The notes beneath the pieces are model-generated. The model saw only the letters and a program-made list of their open reading frames with translations. It ran no database searches and was not told the origin of the DNA. DNA of 64,000 bases, from NCBI RefSeq assembly GCF_963583255.1, contig NC_084805.1, positions 11,710,827 to 11,774,826 of the forward strand, written 5' to 3'. Position numbers and translations under genes: made by a program. Positions 1 to 12,598 of the stretch are shown here, piece after piece (position 1 is the stretch's first letter; each line of letters opens with the position of its first letter). The DNA comes from Pyrus communis. Lineage: Eukaryota; Streptophyta; Magnoliopsida; Rosales; Rosaceae.

Positions 1-678
1 AACGGTGAAGACCCGGCCTGGTTCCCGGCTTTTTTTTTTACTCTTTTTAATTTTTTGGACTTCTTTATTTTTTTTAGGGCCAATAACAATGATACTCTAA
101 TTTTCACGTGATTGTGTTTCATGTAAATCTAAATATTACATAGATTTGAAACTATCAACACAAACATGAGTATTGACAAAAGAAAGCAAACACAACATGA
201 GTCCACAAGCGAGAGGCTTGTCTAATTTGAGACCGTTTATGTGGGAGACACTTGCATGTCAATACACATTTTTGATGAAATAAATTTTATTAAAAGCACA
301 ATAATTTTTACAAAAAATTCAAGTGCTTGCCAGAAAATACACTTCTTATTTTTGTAAACTATAAGCATTTTGAAGGTTTATGGTTATTTGAAAATACTTT
401 TTCTCCTTATACAAGATTTGTTTGTAGCTCAATTAGTTAAAATTCACCCAAGTTAGAGGTGTTGTGATCAATTCCCTCGTCTTTAAATATCACAAATAAT
501 TTTTTTTTTAAAGTAAACAATTGTTTTTAGCGAATTGTACTATGAGGGAAGGGGATATTCCATGTGAGTTGAATCGAAAATCTCTCACTTACAAATGAAG
601 ATACCACTATATCGCAGTACTAATTGGTAAAAAGAAAGTAAATAGTTGTTGCAAATTGGGGTGGTCAGGAACGAATTA
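1..678. other. AT-rich intergenic sequence
   Basis: No coding region can be supported here. The stretch is AT-rich with short homopolymers. The only structured piece is a possible tRNA-like SINE head near 420-510, listed separately. The last five bases (674-678, AATTA) are the left target-site copy of the solo LTR that follows. Confidence 0.5.
420..510 (+). repeat. Possible tRNA-derived SINE fragment
   Basis: The segment TAGCTCAATTAGTTA (about 426-440) resembles a tRNA A box. GTTGTGATCAATTCCC follows at about 460-475, at B-box spacing and resembling GGTTCRANTCC. A T-rich run follows. This is the arrangement of a SINE head, but no clear target duplication or poly(A) end was found, so it may be coincidence or a decayed fragment. 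Confidence 0.22.
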
Positions 679-3244
679 TGACATGCCCCGACACCAATAT
701 CCTCGTATACCAGGATGGGCACGTGCTGGGCGACAACCGAGGGTGACGAAGCCATTTCAAACATGCATACTAATAAAATATGTAATTAGCAAGAAATATG
801 TCAATGTAGAAACGTGTTCAGAGTATACAACTTATCAAGAATAATGTGAAAGAACTATTATAAAAAGGTACAAACAAATGAATGGGTCCTACACTGAGAA
901 GACTTGAAGGTACCTATGCAGAAGTGCCCTGACACCGGGATCGAATGCCTCAATTCTAACTCCTAAAGGGGGCGCAAAACAAAGGGTGAGTCGACCAAAG
1001 TTTATAATAATAATACTAATAATATGAAAACTATTTCCTTTCTGAACATACTAACAGCCTGTTTTGAAAACACATATAGAGTACTACATAATAGGTTTTC
1101 TGAAAAACTTTAGCATGCCATGAAAAACATTCGTAAAACATGTACATGTAAACCAGTGCTCAATAATGGTAATATAGTCGCCCGAAGGCAAATCCATAAA
1201 ATATCTATAAATCACATTAATGATGCACTCAACTAGGGGTATTATGGTCGCCTGAAGGCATAACCTGTCCATCATCCGAAGGTGAAGCTGTACGACACTA
1301 GGTTATGCCAGTAAAGAAACATGGTAGGCCCCATCACCCGAATATGAAGTTGTATGACTCTAGGTTAAGCCAGAGAAGAAACATATACATAACACATCGA
1401 CACTAACCATGGCTAGTGAAGCTGTTCGACACTAGTTTCGCCAGTGAAGCTGGGGGTATGACATAAATATCCTCAACTGTGTCATATGGCCATAGACGTC
1501 TACATACTCGTGTGTGTGTGTATGTGATGTATGATGACCCATTAGATAAGCACCGAAAACATATCTCAAAATCTCGTATTAAATCACTGGAGCTCAAAAG
1601 CTCAAAGCCTCATCTCATAAATCCATGATAAATCATTTTCATAAATCCATAGAATTTCATATACAAAAATCCAATAACTCGTAACCTTTCGTAAAGCGTA
1701 AATTTGATAAATCATAAATAATGCATAAAACATAAAATCATGAAATCATGCTTTTCATGAATACAAGCCTAATATTTTGTAAAAACATGCAATTTAAGAA
1801 GGGGTCCACTCACAAATATTCCATTGTTGGGCAGCTGCTCGAACTAGAGAAGATGGTATCATTTCTAACCGACGCACCTAAACACAAATAGAGACCATTT
1901 AATAAAACTCTACTAAAACAATAGAATTTAGGAAAATAGATTGCGGATTCGGATTCGGCATGTCGAGAAACCTAAGAAAAGACCTCGGATTCCCCTACGC
2001 GCCAAAATGGTTTGCAAGAAAATTCATCAGCGCCGCCATCCACAATGGTGGAGCACCGTACAGAGGCGCGTGTGCTTCATGTACCAGCCATGACAGCCCT
2101 CCACGCACACCCACGTGCGGGCCACGCGCTAATCTTGGAAACTAGGATTACGTCTGGGTCGAGTTGGATGTTGGTTTTGGGTTGGGCCTGGTTTTGGGTT
2201 GAGGTTAATAGGTCATGGATTTGGCTCGAAACTCGAATCAGGTTTAGGTCGGGTTATTGAATTGGGTCCGATTATTGGATTGGGCCCAGTTATGGGTTGC
2301 TGGTCGAGTTTGACTTGTTTAGGCTCATGGGTCGCCGAATTTTGGAAAAATTGTTGGGAAATTCCCAAGCTCCGTTTAACTTCAAATCTCAACTTAAATT
2401 CTCCATTTGAAACCCAAAATGAAGCTAGGAGGGTAGGAATTCGAGTTATACCATTTTGGTTCTTAGTCATGGCCGGAAAGTGGTTGGAAAAAAGTGTACA
2501 AGGTCGCGGGTCCATCACCGGAAAGCTAATTTAAGCTCCATGGGTGTTTTCTGCATCCATTTTCCTCTAAACCAAGTACAAGTGTCAAATCCAGGACTAG
2601 ATTGTCTTTAAAAGAAGCATTTGGATTGTCCTGAGGCTTACCTTAACTGGGATCATGGAGAACTTACCAGATTCCATGGCAACTCGTCAGGAAGAAGAAG
2701 TACATAGTGATGTCTAAAGAGATAGTGAGGTTGCAGAAGGGTGAGAAAGGGAGGAACGAGGGTCCACAGATGGTGGTGGTACTCGCTGGAGATGCGGTGG
2801 TGAGTGGTGGTGTGCATCTGTGCTTGAAGAGAGGGAGAGAATGATGAGAGTGAGAGTTTGAGATAAGAGAGGTAGAGGAGAAGGTTCTAGAGAGAGAGGA
2901 GTCACGAGAGGAGAGAAAAAGGACACCCCAGAAATGAGGAGAAAATCTACCACGTGTCGCCACCCTAATTGTCCATGATGGAGAAATATCTCTAAATGAA
3001 AAATTACCAAAATACCCTTATTGTTCTGAATCCTGTAAAATCTTCGTTTTAGCTCCAAATTCAATTTCGCTTGCGTCGACACATCCATAAAACTGAGTAC
3101 TACAAGGACACACCAAGGAAAATAGCCTTACGCGACACAACACAGGAGTCAACAAAAGTCAACGTTTTTATCCTCGAAGGGCTTTTTTGTAATTTCACGT
3201 TTGAAAATGATAAAAACCGAAATATTTGGGGATGTGTCGTTACA
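679..3244 (-). mobile_element. Solo LTR (family F/H), 2566 bp, TSD AATTA
   Basis: Read on the minus strand this starts TGTAACGACACATCC and ends TCGGGGCATGTCA, so it has TG...CA ends. It is flanked by a perfect 5-bp duplication AATTA (674-678 and 3245-3249). No long ORF, primer site or second LTR is present, so a solo LTR left by LTR-LTR recombination is the best reading. A relative with similar ends and similar length lies at 54638-57272. An alternative is a non-autonomous element whose internal region I cannot see. Short ORFs inside (for example 2199-2534) look fortuitous. Confidence 0.7.
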
Positions 3245-3249
3245 AATTA

Positions 3250-4559
3250 GGCTAATATTTGTGTTTGACTTTTCTTGTCAAGATTGTAAATGTACCACAC
3301 CTGCTTTAATTAGTTTTTAGGTTACTATGCCATTAAGGCGTGTTGCTGCTAAAAATCTAGTCAAGGAATCGATTCTCTCACTTCAAAGGTTTGCTCATGC
3401 ATATGCATTTCACATTTAATTTACTGTTGCATTTCGACTAGTGACCTTGTCTTGTCAGAATTGCTTGTTGTTTTCCAGCAAGGTAAGCACACAATTTAAG
3501 ACAGACTACATAGGCTGACTGACACCTTTTATACGGGATTAAGTTTTTCACCATTGGTCTTTCAGATTGCTTTTACATTTTAAAAGTATCTTTTTGTACT
3601 TTGTTTGCAGCAATCAAAGGTTTTGTTTAATAGGGTTGGCGGAATTCATTTCTTTTTGGTTGAGATCAATTAATTTTATATAGAGTCTTTATCTCCATCT
3701 CAGATCCCCTAATAGCATCAAGCATTTTTCTGGGTAATGTTCTTCATTAAATATTTATAAAACTTCCATGAAAATACTTGCGTAAATCTTCTTAAAAGCT
3801 CATTTGTTTTGGGCTAGAAAGTTTTTGATTTTTAAGAGTGCATTAAAAAGCTTTGACCTTTCTCTTGTGTTTTTCACTTGAAACCCTAGCTGCATAACAT
3901 TTTCTCATGCATTGAACTTGTGGCAACTCTGCACATGTTTTCTGAGTTAAGGTTTGCTTTGTACATGGTCTAGTATTATAAGTTTCAAATCTTCAAATAG
4001 ACCTAGTTTGGATTCACATTGGTGTTCTTCTTTCAATTGTTTGACTGGAGAAACTAACTGGTCATTAATCCACATTTCATATCATATACACCACAATATC
4101 ATTTGCATTGGATGTGTTACTCTCGGTGCCACAAGGAGAAGAGTTCAAGGGTGGAGTTGCCTCATTATGAAGATCGAAAAGGTCTCCATCTCGTGCAAAG
4201 TAACATTGCACAAAGGTAAAGCTGCTCCATAGATTAAATCTAGGATTGAGCTTGATGTGGTACTTTGTATGAACCTTATTTGCACTAGTCGATTGGACTA
4301 TATGGAGTCTTCAGTTTTTTAACCTAGATGTGGGTTTTTTTCCGATAAGAAACTTCTTTTGTTCTTTGTTACTTAAATTTGTCCACATATCTTATTTATT
4401 AGCATATGTTACATGCATCCTATGAGTTGTTATTTGATATGTGTTTGTGACAAAGTTTACACCGCATATTATGAGTAAAAAAATGAATTGTTGTTGACTA
4501 GGATAACTTGTAGTAAACTAAGTTTGAGTAATAGATTTGTGTTTAGTTAACTAACGAAT
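3250..4559. other. Intergenic, no gene supported
   Basis: AT-rich sequence with scattered short ORFs and no recognised domain. An exon-like stretch around 3330-3390 (ATG after a TTTTAG, then a GTTTGC) was seen but has no recognisable protein and no partner exons. Confidence 0.4.
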
Positions 4560-6985
4560 ATGTACTAAGCTAGAGTTCAAGGCTAGTAACAACGAGGCAA
4601 AATAGAAGACATTACTAGTCAGGCTACAGATCGCGGCGAGATTACAAGTCAATAAGCCATCAGTTCATTGCGACTTCATGCTGATAGTATATCAAGTCAA
4701 TGGTGATTACGCTATTTATCATCTGACGATGGGACTCTACCTTACCAAAGCCAAGGCATTACTCAAAGGCTTTAGCAAGTACAAAATTTCAACAGATCCC
4801 CAGAAGTGAGAATGGACACGCCGATGCTTTAGCAAAGATCGCGTCAATCGTCGATTATGCATTGTGGTCAACGATTGATAACTCATATATTTCATATATT
4901 ATACAACCCATTTCTAGTCTCTTTGTGATGTTTTAGAGTTAAAACTAGTTATGTTTTACCCTATTTTGTGTTAGTGTGCAATTTCATGTGCTTTAGGATC
5001 AATTTGAAGTCAAAAGAAGTGAAAAAATGCCATTTTTGGAGCCAACCCTTATTCAACTGTGGAAAGAAGTTTGGTGGCCTATTTTGAAGCCCAAATAAAG
5101 AATCCAAAGTGAATCTGGCTTATTAGAAGACCAAGTGCATAATGGGAAAGGAATTGGAATCCCTAGCCTAATTTTGAGGAGCCAAATAAAGAAAAACGTT
5201 CAAAACCTTAGCTTAATGGTTAGGACCACCTTGCAATCTACTACAGCCTCATTTAACATATAAATACTAAGGTTTCACATCACTTTTACACAAGGGGGGA
5301 CACTTGGAGCTCTCTCTCTTCTCTTTCTTTGGCCTTTCTTCTAGAAACAAAACCCTATTCCTGTTCACCTTCCGCTACCACCAAAGAAACCGTGCAAACA
5401 CGCTATTCTTGAAGGAGTTTCATATTAGAATTACTTTAGGGGGTTTCTTTTATGGATATAATTTCACTCATGTTTCTCTTCATATCTATATATTATGTGA
5501 TCATGTTGTGTAATTAAGTTCATAGCTGGGGATTTTGATGTAGCTTCGCAAAACTACTCTGTTATTAAATTAAAGTTTTCAAATTACCAATCTGTTTTCT
5601 TGTTTTATTCATTGATTTTATTATTTAATTTATTTGTTAATCTTAATGTTTGATCACCATTAGGGCTACTTATGAATTATTTGATCAAGGTTATAGTACA
5701 CATCATGATTAATCTTGGTGGACATGTGAATGAATGAAGAAACTACTATGCAAACATCTTGCCATGTGATTTCTTTGTTTCTTTGAAGTTTTCTTGTTCT
5801 TAATGGATTCTTAATTGTCAATCTAAGTTGAACATCACAACTAGGTTGCATATTAGGAGTACTTGATCACAACCACACATCAAATGGATGATCATAAATA
5901 AGTAAAACGAACCCTAGTTGCAAATTAGAGAGTTGTATGTATTTTGACTTAATAAACATGGAATTGGCTTGTAATGTGAAATCGATATCCCTAGTTCCAT
6001 TCCCATTGTTTCTTAATCAACCTATCATTCATCTTTATCTTTTTGCCATTTTTATTTTATTTTAGTTTCCAATTCAAAAATCAAATTCAACTTGTTATTT
6101 GCATTGTTTAGTTAGGGTTCACACAAAGTTAGTAATTTGTAAAGGTTTAATCAGTCATTGTGGTTTGACACCCTTACTTATGCTATTATATCATCCTTAT
6201 ATTTGCACATGAAAGAAACACAACAACGATCTGATTCAAGTACCTTGCGACCCCAAGCATTCATCAGCTTAAACCAAAGGTAGTAGCCGCTATCGACACT
6301 AAGGAGAACTGGATGGACGAGATCATCGACTACTGCCACTTGACTAGGAAACTTGTCCAAAAAGCCTCGAGGTATAAGGTCATATGTGGAAGACTCTACC
6401 TACACTCCTACTCCGGACCTCACACATTATTTGTTACTCCGAAGAAGGCTCTACCAATTCTGAATGACATCTACTCTAGCATATGTGGGAACCATACTGG
6501 CAGAAGATCACTCCCATAGAAGGCGTTGACAACTGGATACTTATTGGCCCACCATGTGGTAGAATGTCACTGGTTGCACTAAGATTTGTGACAAATACCA
6601 AATGTACGCCCTTATGAAAAGTCAACATGCCGAATAACTTAATACTCTAACATGGGCATGGTTTTTCATGCAATGGGGCATCGATCTCGTTGGACCACTA
6701 AAGAAAGCCCAAAAAAATAAGGAATACTTGATAATAACCACATATTACTTCTCTAAGCGGATCGAAGCAGAGCCTTTATACATAATCCTTGGGGCAGTAG
6801 TAAAGTCCTTTGTCTGAAAGAACATTATTGGTCATTTCGGTATTCCCCTTATAATACTTACAAGTAACGGGCTACAGTTCACTCGTTTCAAAGTCACAGA
6901 CACCAATAAGGAATTTGGTTTTCCTCTGCCATCTTACCTTCACCCTACGCTACATGCAAGGTAATGGGTAAGTGGAAGCTTTAAA

Positions 6986-7018
<33 letters not shown>

Positions 7019-7340
7019 TCCTACAATGCTTGAACATAAGGTTGGAGAAAAAGAGCAAATGGCCAAAGGAACTGCCTGGAGTCTTATGAGCATATTGAAC
7101 AACCACTAGGCAAGCACGGAGCAAATTAGGAAAGCCCCTACAAGATTGTAGGAGTAGAAGGCAAAGGAACTTACAACTTGGAATGTATGGATGGAACTCT
7201 GACCACCAAACAATGGAACACCGCCGAGCTCAAACGATACTATGCTAAAATGCCTCCAACTACATGTAGACAAGTCCTTGGAGAACTAATCTCCTTCTCG
7301 CCTCACCATGAGCTACTTGTCAAAGTTGATCCCCAATGAC
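4560..7340 (+). pseudogene. Decayed Ty3/Gypsy pol (RNase H, integrase)
   Basis: This is a broken polyprotein of the Tat-like Ty3/Gypsy type. About 4680-4860 reads as a second RNase H domain (QVNGDYAIYH, then GHADALAKIAS), the usual Tat-lineage end of that domain. From about 6226 an integrase N-terminal region follows (WMDEIIDYC, YSSICGNHTG), then a core (DLVGPLKKAQ, FGIPLIILTSNG). Around 7160-7250 comes the typical pol C-terminus (TYNLECMDG, ELKRYY). Stops and frameshifts interrupt it throughout. A solo LTR splits it at 4876-6225 and a poly(A) run interrupts it near 6985-7015. RT, protease and flanking LTRs were not found. It is a dead fragment, older than the LTR inside it. Confidence 0.75.
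4876..6225 (+). mobile_element. Solo Athila-type LTR, TSD ACGAT
   Basis: The sequence runs from TGATAACTCATATATTTC to CACAACA and is flanked by the 5-bp duplication ACGAT (4871-4875 and 6226-6230). The start, the CTTTGTGATGTTTTAGAG block and the CACCCTTACTTATGC block near the end match the layout of the 2024-bp LTRs at 19263 and 48138, so it belongs to the same broad Athila group but is a shorter, divergent subfamily. It interrupts the decayed pol, whose coding sense resumes on the other side. No internal region remains. Confidence 0.75.
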
Positions 7341-9565
7341 AATTATTACATTATATTATCTTTCTTGAACTACATCAGTGATTTGATTCATCTTTTTGGA
7401 GATATGTAGGTAGTCATTTTCAGATTTATCACACTCCCTTTGTCAATCTATTTTTCTTCAATTCAACTTGATATAATATTCAGATAAATTTGGATGATTA
7501 AATTATTTTGTTTAATTGGAATATTACTACTGGCTATTTATGATTCAAAATCTATTAAACCAACTAGTTATTTATCTAATTTACTAATTTCTTTCAAAGC
7601 TTGAATGTATTTCTATTGTTTTGGGAATCGGTCATCAAACTAGTAGTCTATTTATTTTAATATGCAATTTATCTACTTGCTCAGTTGCTATTTTTTTTAC
7701 TATTAATTTTCTTTATCAATTAATTTTTTTTATCTTCTAATTTTAGTTGCTTAATTTTCTCTAGTGATCTAATTTCTACTTGTTTGGCTTACTATCTATA
7801 ATATTAAAGAGCTCTTTTATTTCTTACTAGGAAATCTTTGAATATTTACAAATTTTTTTTGAAAATAATCTAATAACTAGTTTAATAAATTATTATGCTT
7901 ATTATTTTCTAATTATATATTTTCAACTTGACTAATAATAAGATTTATAATAGTATTTGCTTGAGAATTTTCTTAACTATGCAAAATATGGTTATACTTT
8001 CTTAATGGAAAATAACAAACTAAACTATATTGGTCTAGCGTAATTTTTCTCTTTTGTTGTTCACTAATTTCTAAATTAAGGTAATCTATCATAAATTAAA
8101 GTCTTACCTTTGTTTAAAGTTATTGCTAACTGATTTCTTAGATACTCTCTTTCTTCTTTCTTCTCTCAAATTCTCTAAAGTATTATTACTTGCTGCTAAT
8201 ATATTATGCCAAACTTCTTTATCATTTCTAGTAAATGTGGGGTGTTTAATAACACTAAGAAAAAGCTTTTACTTCTTCACAGTCTTGTTAATTCTCGTAT
8301 AAATTTATACTAATCTTCTCTTTGAGAATTGTTTGAATATGTACACTTGCTCTTTTGTTGATATACAAAAGATCAAAGGATGTTGAAAAGGATAAAAGTT
8401 CACAAAGGATGTTTAAAAGGATAAAAGTTCACAAAGGATGTTTAAAAGGATAAAAGTTTACAAATGATGTAAGAAAAGCTTTGGATGTTTTCTCTATGAG
8501 TTGGGGAGTTAGTTTCGTGTAGGTATGTGTGTTGTGATGGAAAGAAAACCCATACGTGTATATACATATTGATGTCAAATTTGACTCTAAAGACTAAATC
8601 TCTAAAGAAAATGTCAAATTACAATTGATGATTGATATAGCAATCTGAAATTTTATGTCAAATTTGTACTTCTCTAACCGAATTGTCAAATGTTATTTTA
8701 TTATTTAAATAGAACTTTTTAATGGTTGAAACTATTAAAAAAAATGTTGAAACAAAATTTTTATTGGTTGAAATGTTAGTGGAATAAGGGACTCACTATT
8801 AAAATGAATTAAAAATAAATTTGACATTGATGTCAAAGTTTGACTCCAAATCATAAAGTCTTCAAATACAGTCAGAAAATAACACTTCGATTGAAGAGAC
8901 TTTGATGTCAAATATGTACAGTGACATTCCACCTAAGAGTTTGACATCTCATTTTGAAGATGCTTTAATCACAAAGCTTTCAAATTTAGTTAGCTGGTTG
9001 GATAAACTTTTAATGTCAAACATACACAATGTCAGTTCACCTAAGATCTTGACATCTAAAGAGATGCTCTAATTTGTTATTTGTGTCTGAAAAAGCAATC
9101 AACAACTGCGAAAAGAAATCTACACAAGATAGCATTGGTGATTACTAATTGGTAAACCCAAGGATATTTACAGGTGTAAGACATGCCATAAACTAGCCAC
9201 ATTTTCCTCCTGTTTCCACTTTCTTTTCTTTTCCACGATTCCACAATTCCGAAAAAACAAAAACCCTTCTCACACCTACAACTCTTAACTTTCCTCCCTA
9301 AACTCTAAAAAGCCACTACCATCCAGAATCCATGTGATTTTTCAATTTCCCTGCTTCCCCCCTTTTCCTCTTCTTCCTGTGTCTTTCTCCTTTTCTCCTT
9401 TCTACTCAAAACTTAACATGTCATATCATAGGCCTGTAAAATACCAAAACGAGCACTCTCACTCTCACTAGGCCACCGACCATGTACAAAAGACAAGTTA
9501 CCAACTAGCTTAACTAGCATAAGCTATACATACTTGTTTCTTTCTAGTTTCGACTAGTCTTCCAT
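7341..9565. other. AT-rich intergenic sequence
   Basis: No gene is supported. It contains a short tandem repeat at 8371-8470 and, from about 8570 to 9060, several dispersed copies of a motif like GATGTCAAATTTGACT, which suggests an old degenerate repeat. The right end is the 3' flank of the bHLH gene on the minus strand, which should contain its 3' UTR and polyadenylation signal; I could not pin down the signal. Confidence 0.4.
8371..8470. repeat. 29-bp tandem repeat, about 3.5 copies
   Basis: A unit reading roughly TTCACAAAGGATG followed by TTTAAAAGGATAAAAG is repeated head to tail with one or two changes per copy. It lies in intergenic DNA, with no coding significance seen. Confidence 0.75.
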
Positions 9566-12136
9566 TCAATATTTGGTTGATGGAGATGACACATCATAAA
9601 TGTTGGCCATGGCCGGTGACCAAAAGTCCGCACCGTTGCTGTTCCCCGCATGCGTTGTGTACTCCATTGGGACCAGGCATAGTCCTCGGCTCCTCAGCTC
9701 GCTTCTTCTTCCTTCTTGTTTCACCTCTCCACCCTAAACATTTCAAACACGCAAACAAGTGACCAACATGGAAGGGCCACAATTCACAAATGGTCAATGC
9801 AATTTTCAATTTTATCTATATTTCATTTTACCCTTGCCATTTACTTCTAGTTCCAATTTTGGTCCAATATTCAATTTTCGTCCAGAGCTTACCCTACCCA
9901 TGAGTAAATGCTTCGTACTAGCCTCATTAGACCCTACATCTTTCTTGGTATTCGAAGAAATGATTCTCTAAAATGATGAGTTACCATTGATATCGACACA
10001 TCTGAGGTCACCAAACGTTCAAGAGTTCCTTTATTCAATCCTTATTTGTATAACTCGATATCCGCATGGGATTCATGTGCACGAGTGTCAGTCTTTAGAA
10101 CACGATTCTTCGAGCGAGATTAGGTACTTGAAATTAAGTTGCAACAGAGTTATGTCAAGTTTTAATGGTTATAGTTGTTGATAGTTAAATTATTATTTAA
10201 ATATTAACATGTTAATTTTTTTATTAAAATCACATCATATAATTTGTAAATTTAATTAAAAAAATTTAGTCTTCTGACTTAGATCATCTCCAATCGAAGG
10301 CTGGTCAAATGACTCATTTTGACCCTCTAGACCTCCAAGAAATTAATATTTTAGTGAACAATGCGAGACCATATTTCTTACCAATTTCAACAAAGGGCCA
10401 AAGGCCATAGAACTTGTTCTAACCCTGTCACAAAAAATCATTTCCAATCGAGAGCTAAAAGATCATAGGATAAAACATAATTTATTATTTTAAAACTACA
10501 ACTTAAATTCAAATCTTTGGGACAAAAGAAGCATGGAGTAGGTATTTAAGTTTTATGTTGTTAGATGTTTTTAAAATGCTGTTTAAATTTTATGTTGTTA
10601 AATATTTTATTTTTATGGTGTATAATTTTTATGTTGTTTAATGTTGTTTCATGTTACTTAATGTTATGTAATGTTTATGGTGAATTCTGGTCCAGCTGGC
10701 TGGCTCATTTGGGCTGTCCCGTTAGCCATTTGGCCCTTTTTTGTCCAGTTGGACTCATTAGTCCTTTGGCATGGCTCTTGATTGGAGATGATTTTTGAAC
10801 TATTTTCGACCTTCTGATTATCTGAATCATTCGATTGGAGATGACCTTACCCATTCTAAAATGAGAAAAATTGAAAGAATTATGGCAATTTTGGCAGTCA
10901 CTCCTTTGACTAAAATTTACCATGACTTGACCAAAGTCAGTGAAGTCACTATCACTGTGGGTCCCACACTAAGACTACCGTCCAAGTACACGTCCGTCAA
11001 AAGATGACGTGGAAATACACATAATATAAAATAAAAATGAAAACGTGAAAGTGAGATGTGCGTTTGGTTGGTACTTACATGGACAGGTAAAGGAGGCAGG
11101 CGTTGAAGGTAAGGCGAGTACAGCACCTGAACCTGCTCCTGCAGAAATCTGATGTATCCCATCGCTTCGTGAAGCACCGATGCCGTGTCCGTCTGCAGAC
11201 ACTCAATTGTCCAATTTCCCAGAAGAGCGAAAAAAAAAAAAAAAAAATTCAGATTTTTAGGTGAATTTTACAAAAATATGGTTGAAAAAAATGTAACTGG
11301 GGTTGGTTGATTTGGGGTTTTGCAATTTCACCTTGCCGTATGGTGAAACGAGCTGCTGCAGCGCTGTGATTCGTTCTCCAAGCTTCTCTTTCCTCTGTAA
11401 ATTTGCAGAAAATCAGAACCCATGTGTAAAATGACAGAGGGAGTTGTTCTGCTTTGCAGAAACAGAAGAGAGAGAGAGAGAGAGAGAGAGAGCAGAGCAT
11501 GCAGAGAGTGGGTTTTGAGGGGAGAGAGAGAGAGTGAGAGAGAGAGAGATGTAGATGACTTTTTGGAGTTCTGTTTTTGTTGAAGGGTTGGACCTTTCCG
11601 TTGCCGGCCGATGTGGGATTCTCGGATTTCGCCTTTTTAGCGGCTCTCTGGGTTGGAGGAGTAGCTGTGCTGCTGATCGGAGCCGAACCCCTTTGCCTTT
11701 TCTGCCAAGAAACAAAAAAAAATAAAAAAAGTCAGAAAATTTGGAAAACAAATTCGAATTAAATTATAAAAAAAAAAAAAAAAAAAGAGGATTAATAACT
11801 GACATTGTTGGACTTGGGCAAGGCGTTGATGCTGGCGGTGCCGGTGGAAGAAACGGATGAGGACTCGCTGCATGCAGCGGCCGATTTCTTGGCGGTTTCC
11901 AAAAACCCAATTTCCACGCCGTTTCCGTGGGTTTGGTCGTAGTTTCCGAAGCAGAGGATTTTGGGTGGCTTAATCTGGGTGGGATAAGTAGACGGGCGGG
12001 TGTAGTTAAAGGTCTGGTCGGAGTCCACGGCAAGGTTCACGACTTCGTCAGCCGGGAAGAGTAGCTGAGAGAAACCGGGGCCCTCTGTTACCGCCAAATG
12101 ATCCCCCTCGAACCCACCATTTTCCGCCATTTTCAT
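9566..12136 (-). CDS. Atypical bHLH transcription factor (bHLH113/112-like), 5 exons
   Basis: Predicted nuclear bHLH regulator of 261 aa. Exons on the minus strand are 12136-11804, 11701-11594, 11394-11332, 11192-11079 and 9733-9566. All internal junctions have GT/AG borders and keep phase 0. Exon 1 carries an acidic N-terminus with KILCFGNY. Exon 2 is basic and Ser/Thr/Pro rich with [12 protein letters not shown]. Exons 3-4 form the helix-loop-helix ([18 protein letters not shown], then [20 protein letters not shown]). Exon 5 holds the family tail [11 protein letters not shown] and a TGA stop at 9566-9568. The basic region lacks the His-Glu-Arg DNA-contact set of canonical bHLHs, which is usual for the clade of bHLH112/113/123-type proteins. 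A second in-frame Met lies at 12130. Intron 4 (1345 bp) holds a MITE. Its neighbour is a LYR gene upstream on the same strand. Exon 2's donor (AAG/GTCCAA) is the least certain junction. Confidence 0.9.
10282..10846. mobile_element. Tourist-like MITE in last bHLH intron
   Basis: Terminal inverted repeats GATCATCTCCAATCGAA and, on the other strand, GGTCATCTCCAATCGAA bound 565 bp of AT-rich non-coding sequence. A 3-bp TTA duplication flanks it (10279-10281 and 10847-10849), the target size of PIF/Harbinger-Tourist elements. Further copies of the terminal motif occur inside (about 10443 and 10779). It lies wholly within intron 4 of the bHLH gene, so it need not affect the coding sequence. Confidence 0.62.
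11468..11549. repeat. GA/CT microsatellite in bHLH intron 2
   Basis: Two purine runs of (AG)n are separated by about 25 bases. On the gene strand they are CT tracts within intron 2. A similar (GA)n run lies at 12324-12350, in the presumed 5' UTR, where CT-rich tracts are common in plants. Confidence 0.8.
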
Positions 12137-12574
12137 TTCAGCCCCACGGAACCCAAAAGCTTTGAGCTTTTTAGTGAGAGAAAGTTAGAGAGGGAGAGAG
12201 TGACAAAGGGGGTTTTAGGAGAAAACAACGGAAGCTTCTTGGTGATAAGAGAGAGGCAGAGAGAGAGGGTGCTCTGTTTTTGTTCTATTGCTTTATGGTT
12301 GTGAGTGAGAGTGTCTACACTGTAGAGAGAGAGAGAGAGAGAGAGAGGGGATGGGTGGGCTAAGAGGAAGAGAGGGCAGTTGCTTTGGTTTTCGGGGACT
12401 CTTGGTCAAACCCACCGGGCCCGAGAAAACCGTGGTTTCGAGCTCCAACGCGGTGTTGCCTGACCCCAAAACTCTCAAACGTTTCGTCTTTCGTCACCTT
12501 TGTCAGAACTTCAGGTCAGAGACTCAGAGAGCATTACAAGCCAATGGACCAGCTTCGCCTATGACTCCCCTCCA

Positions 12575-12582
12575 TATATATA
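12575..12582 (-). promoter_or_regulatory. Candidate TATA box of the bHLH gene
   Basis: TATATATA on the minus strand lies about 440 bases upstream of the bHLH start codon. A CT-rich leader with a (GA)n tract lies between. A start roughly 30 bases downstream would give a leader of about 400 nt. It is the best TATA match in the interval, but transcription start was not verified. Confidence 0.45.
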
Positions 12583-12598
12583 CATAACCGATGTCATC

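Noticed and set aside
2199..3088. Overlapping ORFs of 99-124 codons on both strands
   Set aside because: They fall inside the solo LTR 679-3244, have no recognisable domain and overlap each other on opposite strands.
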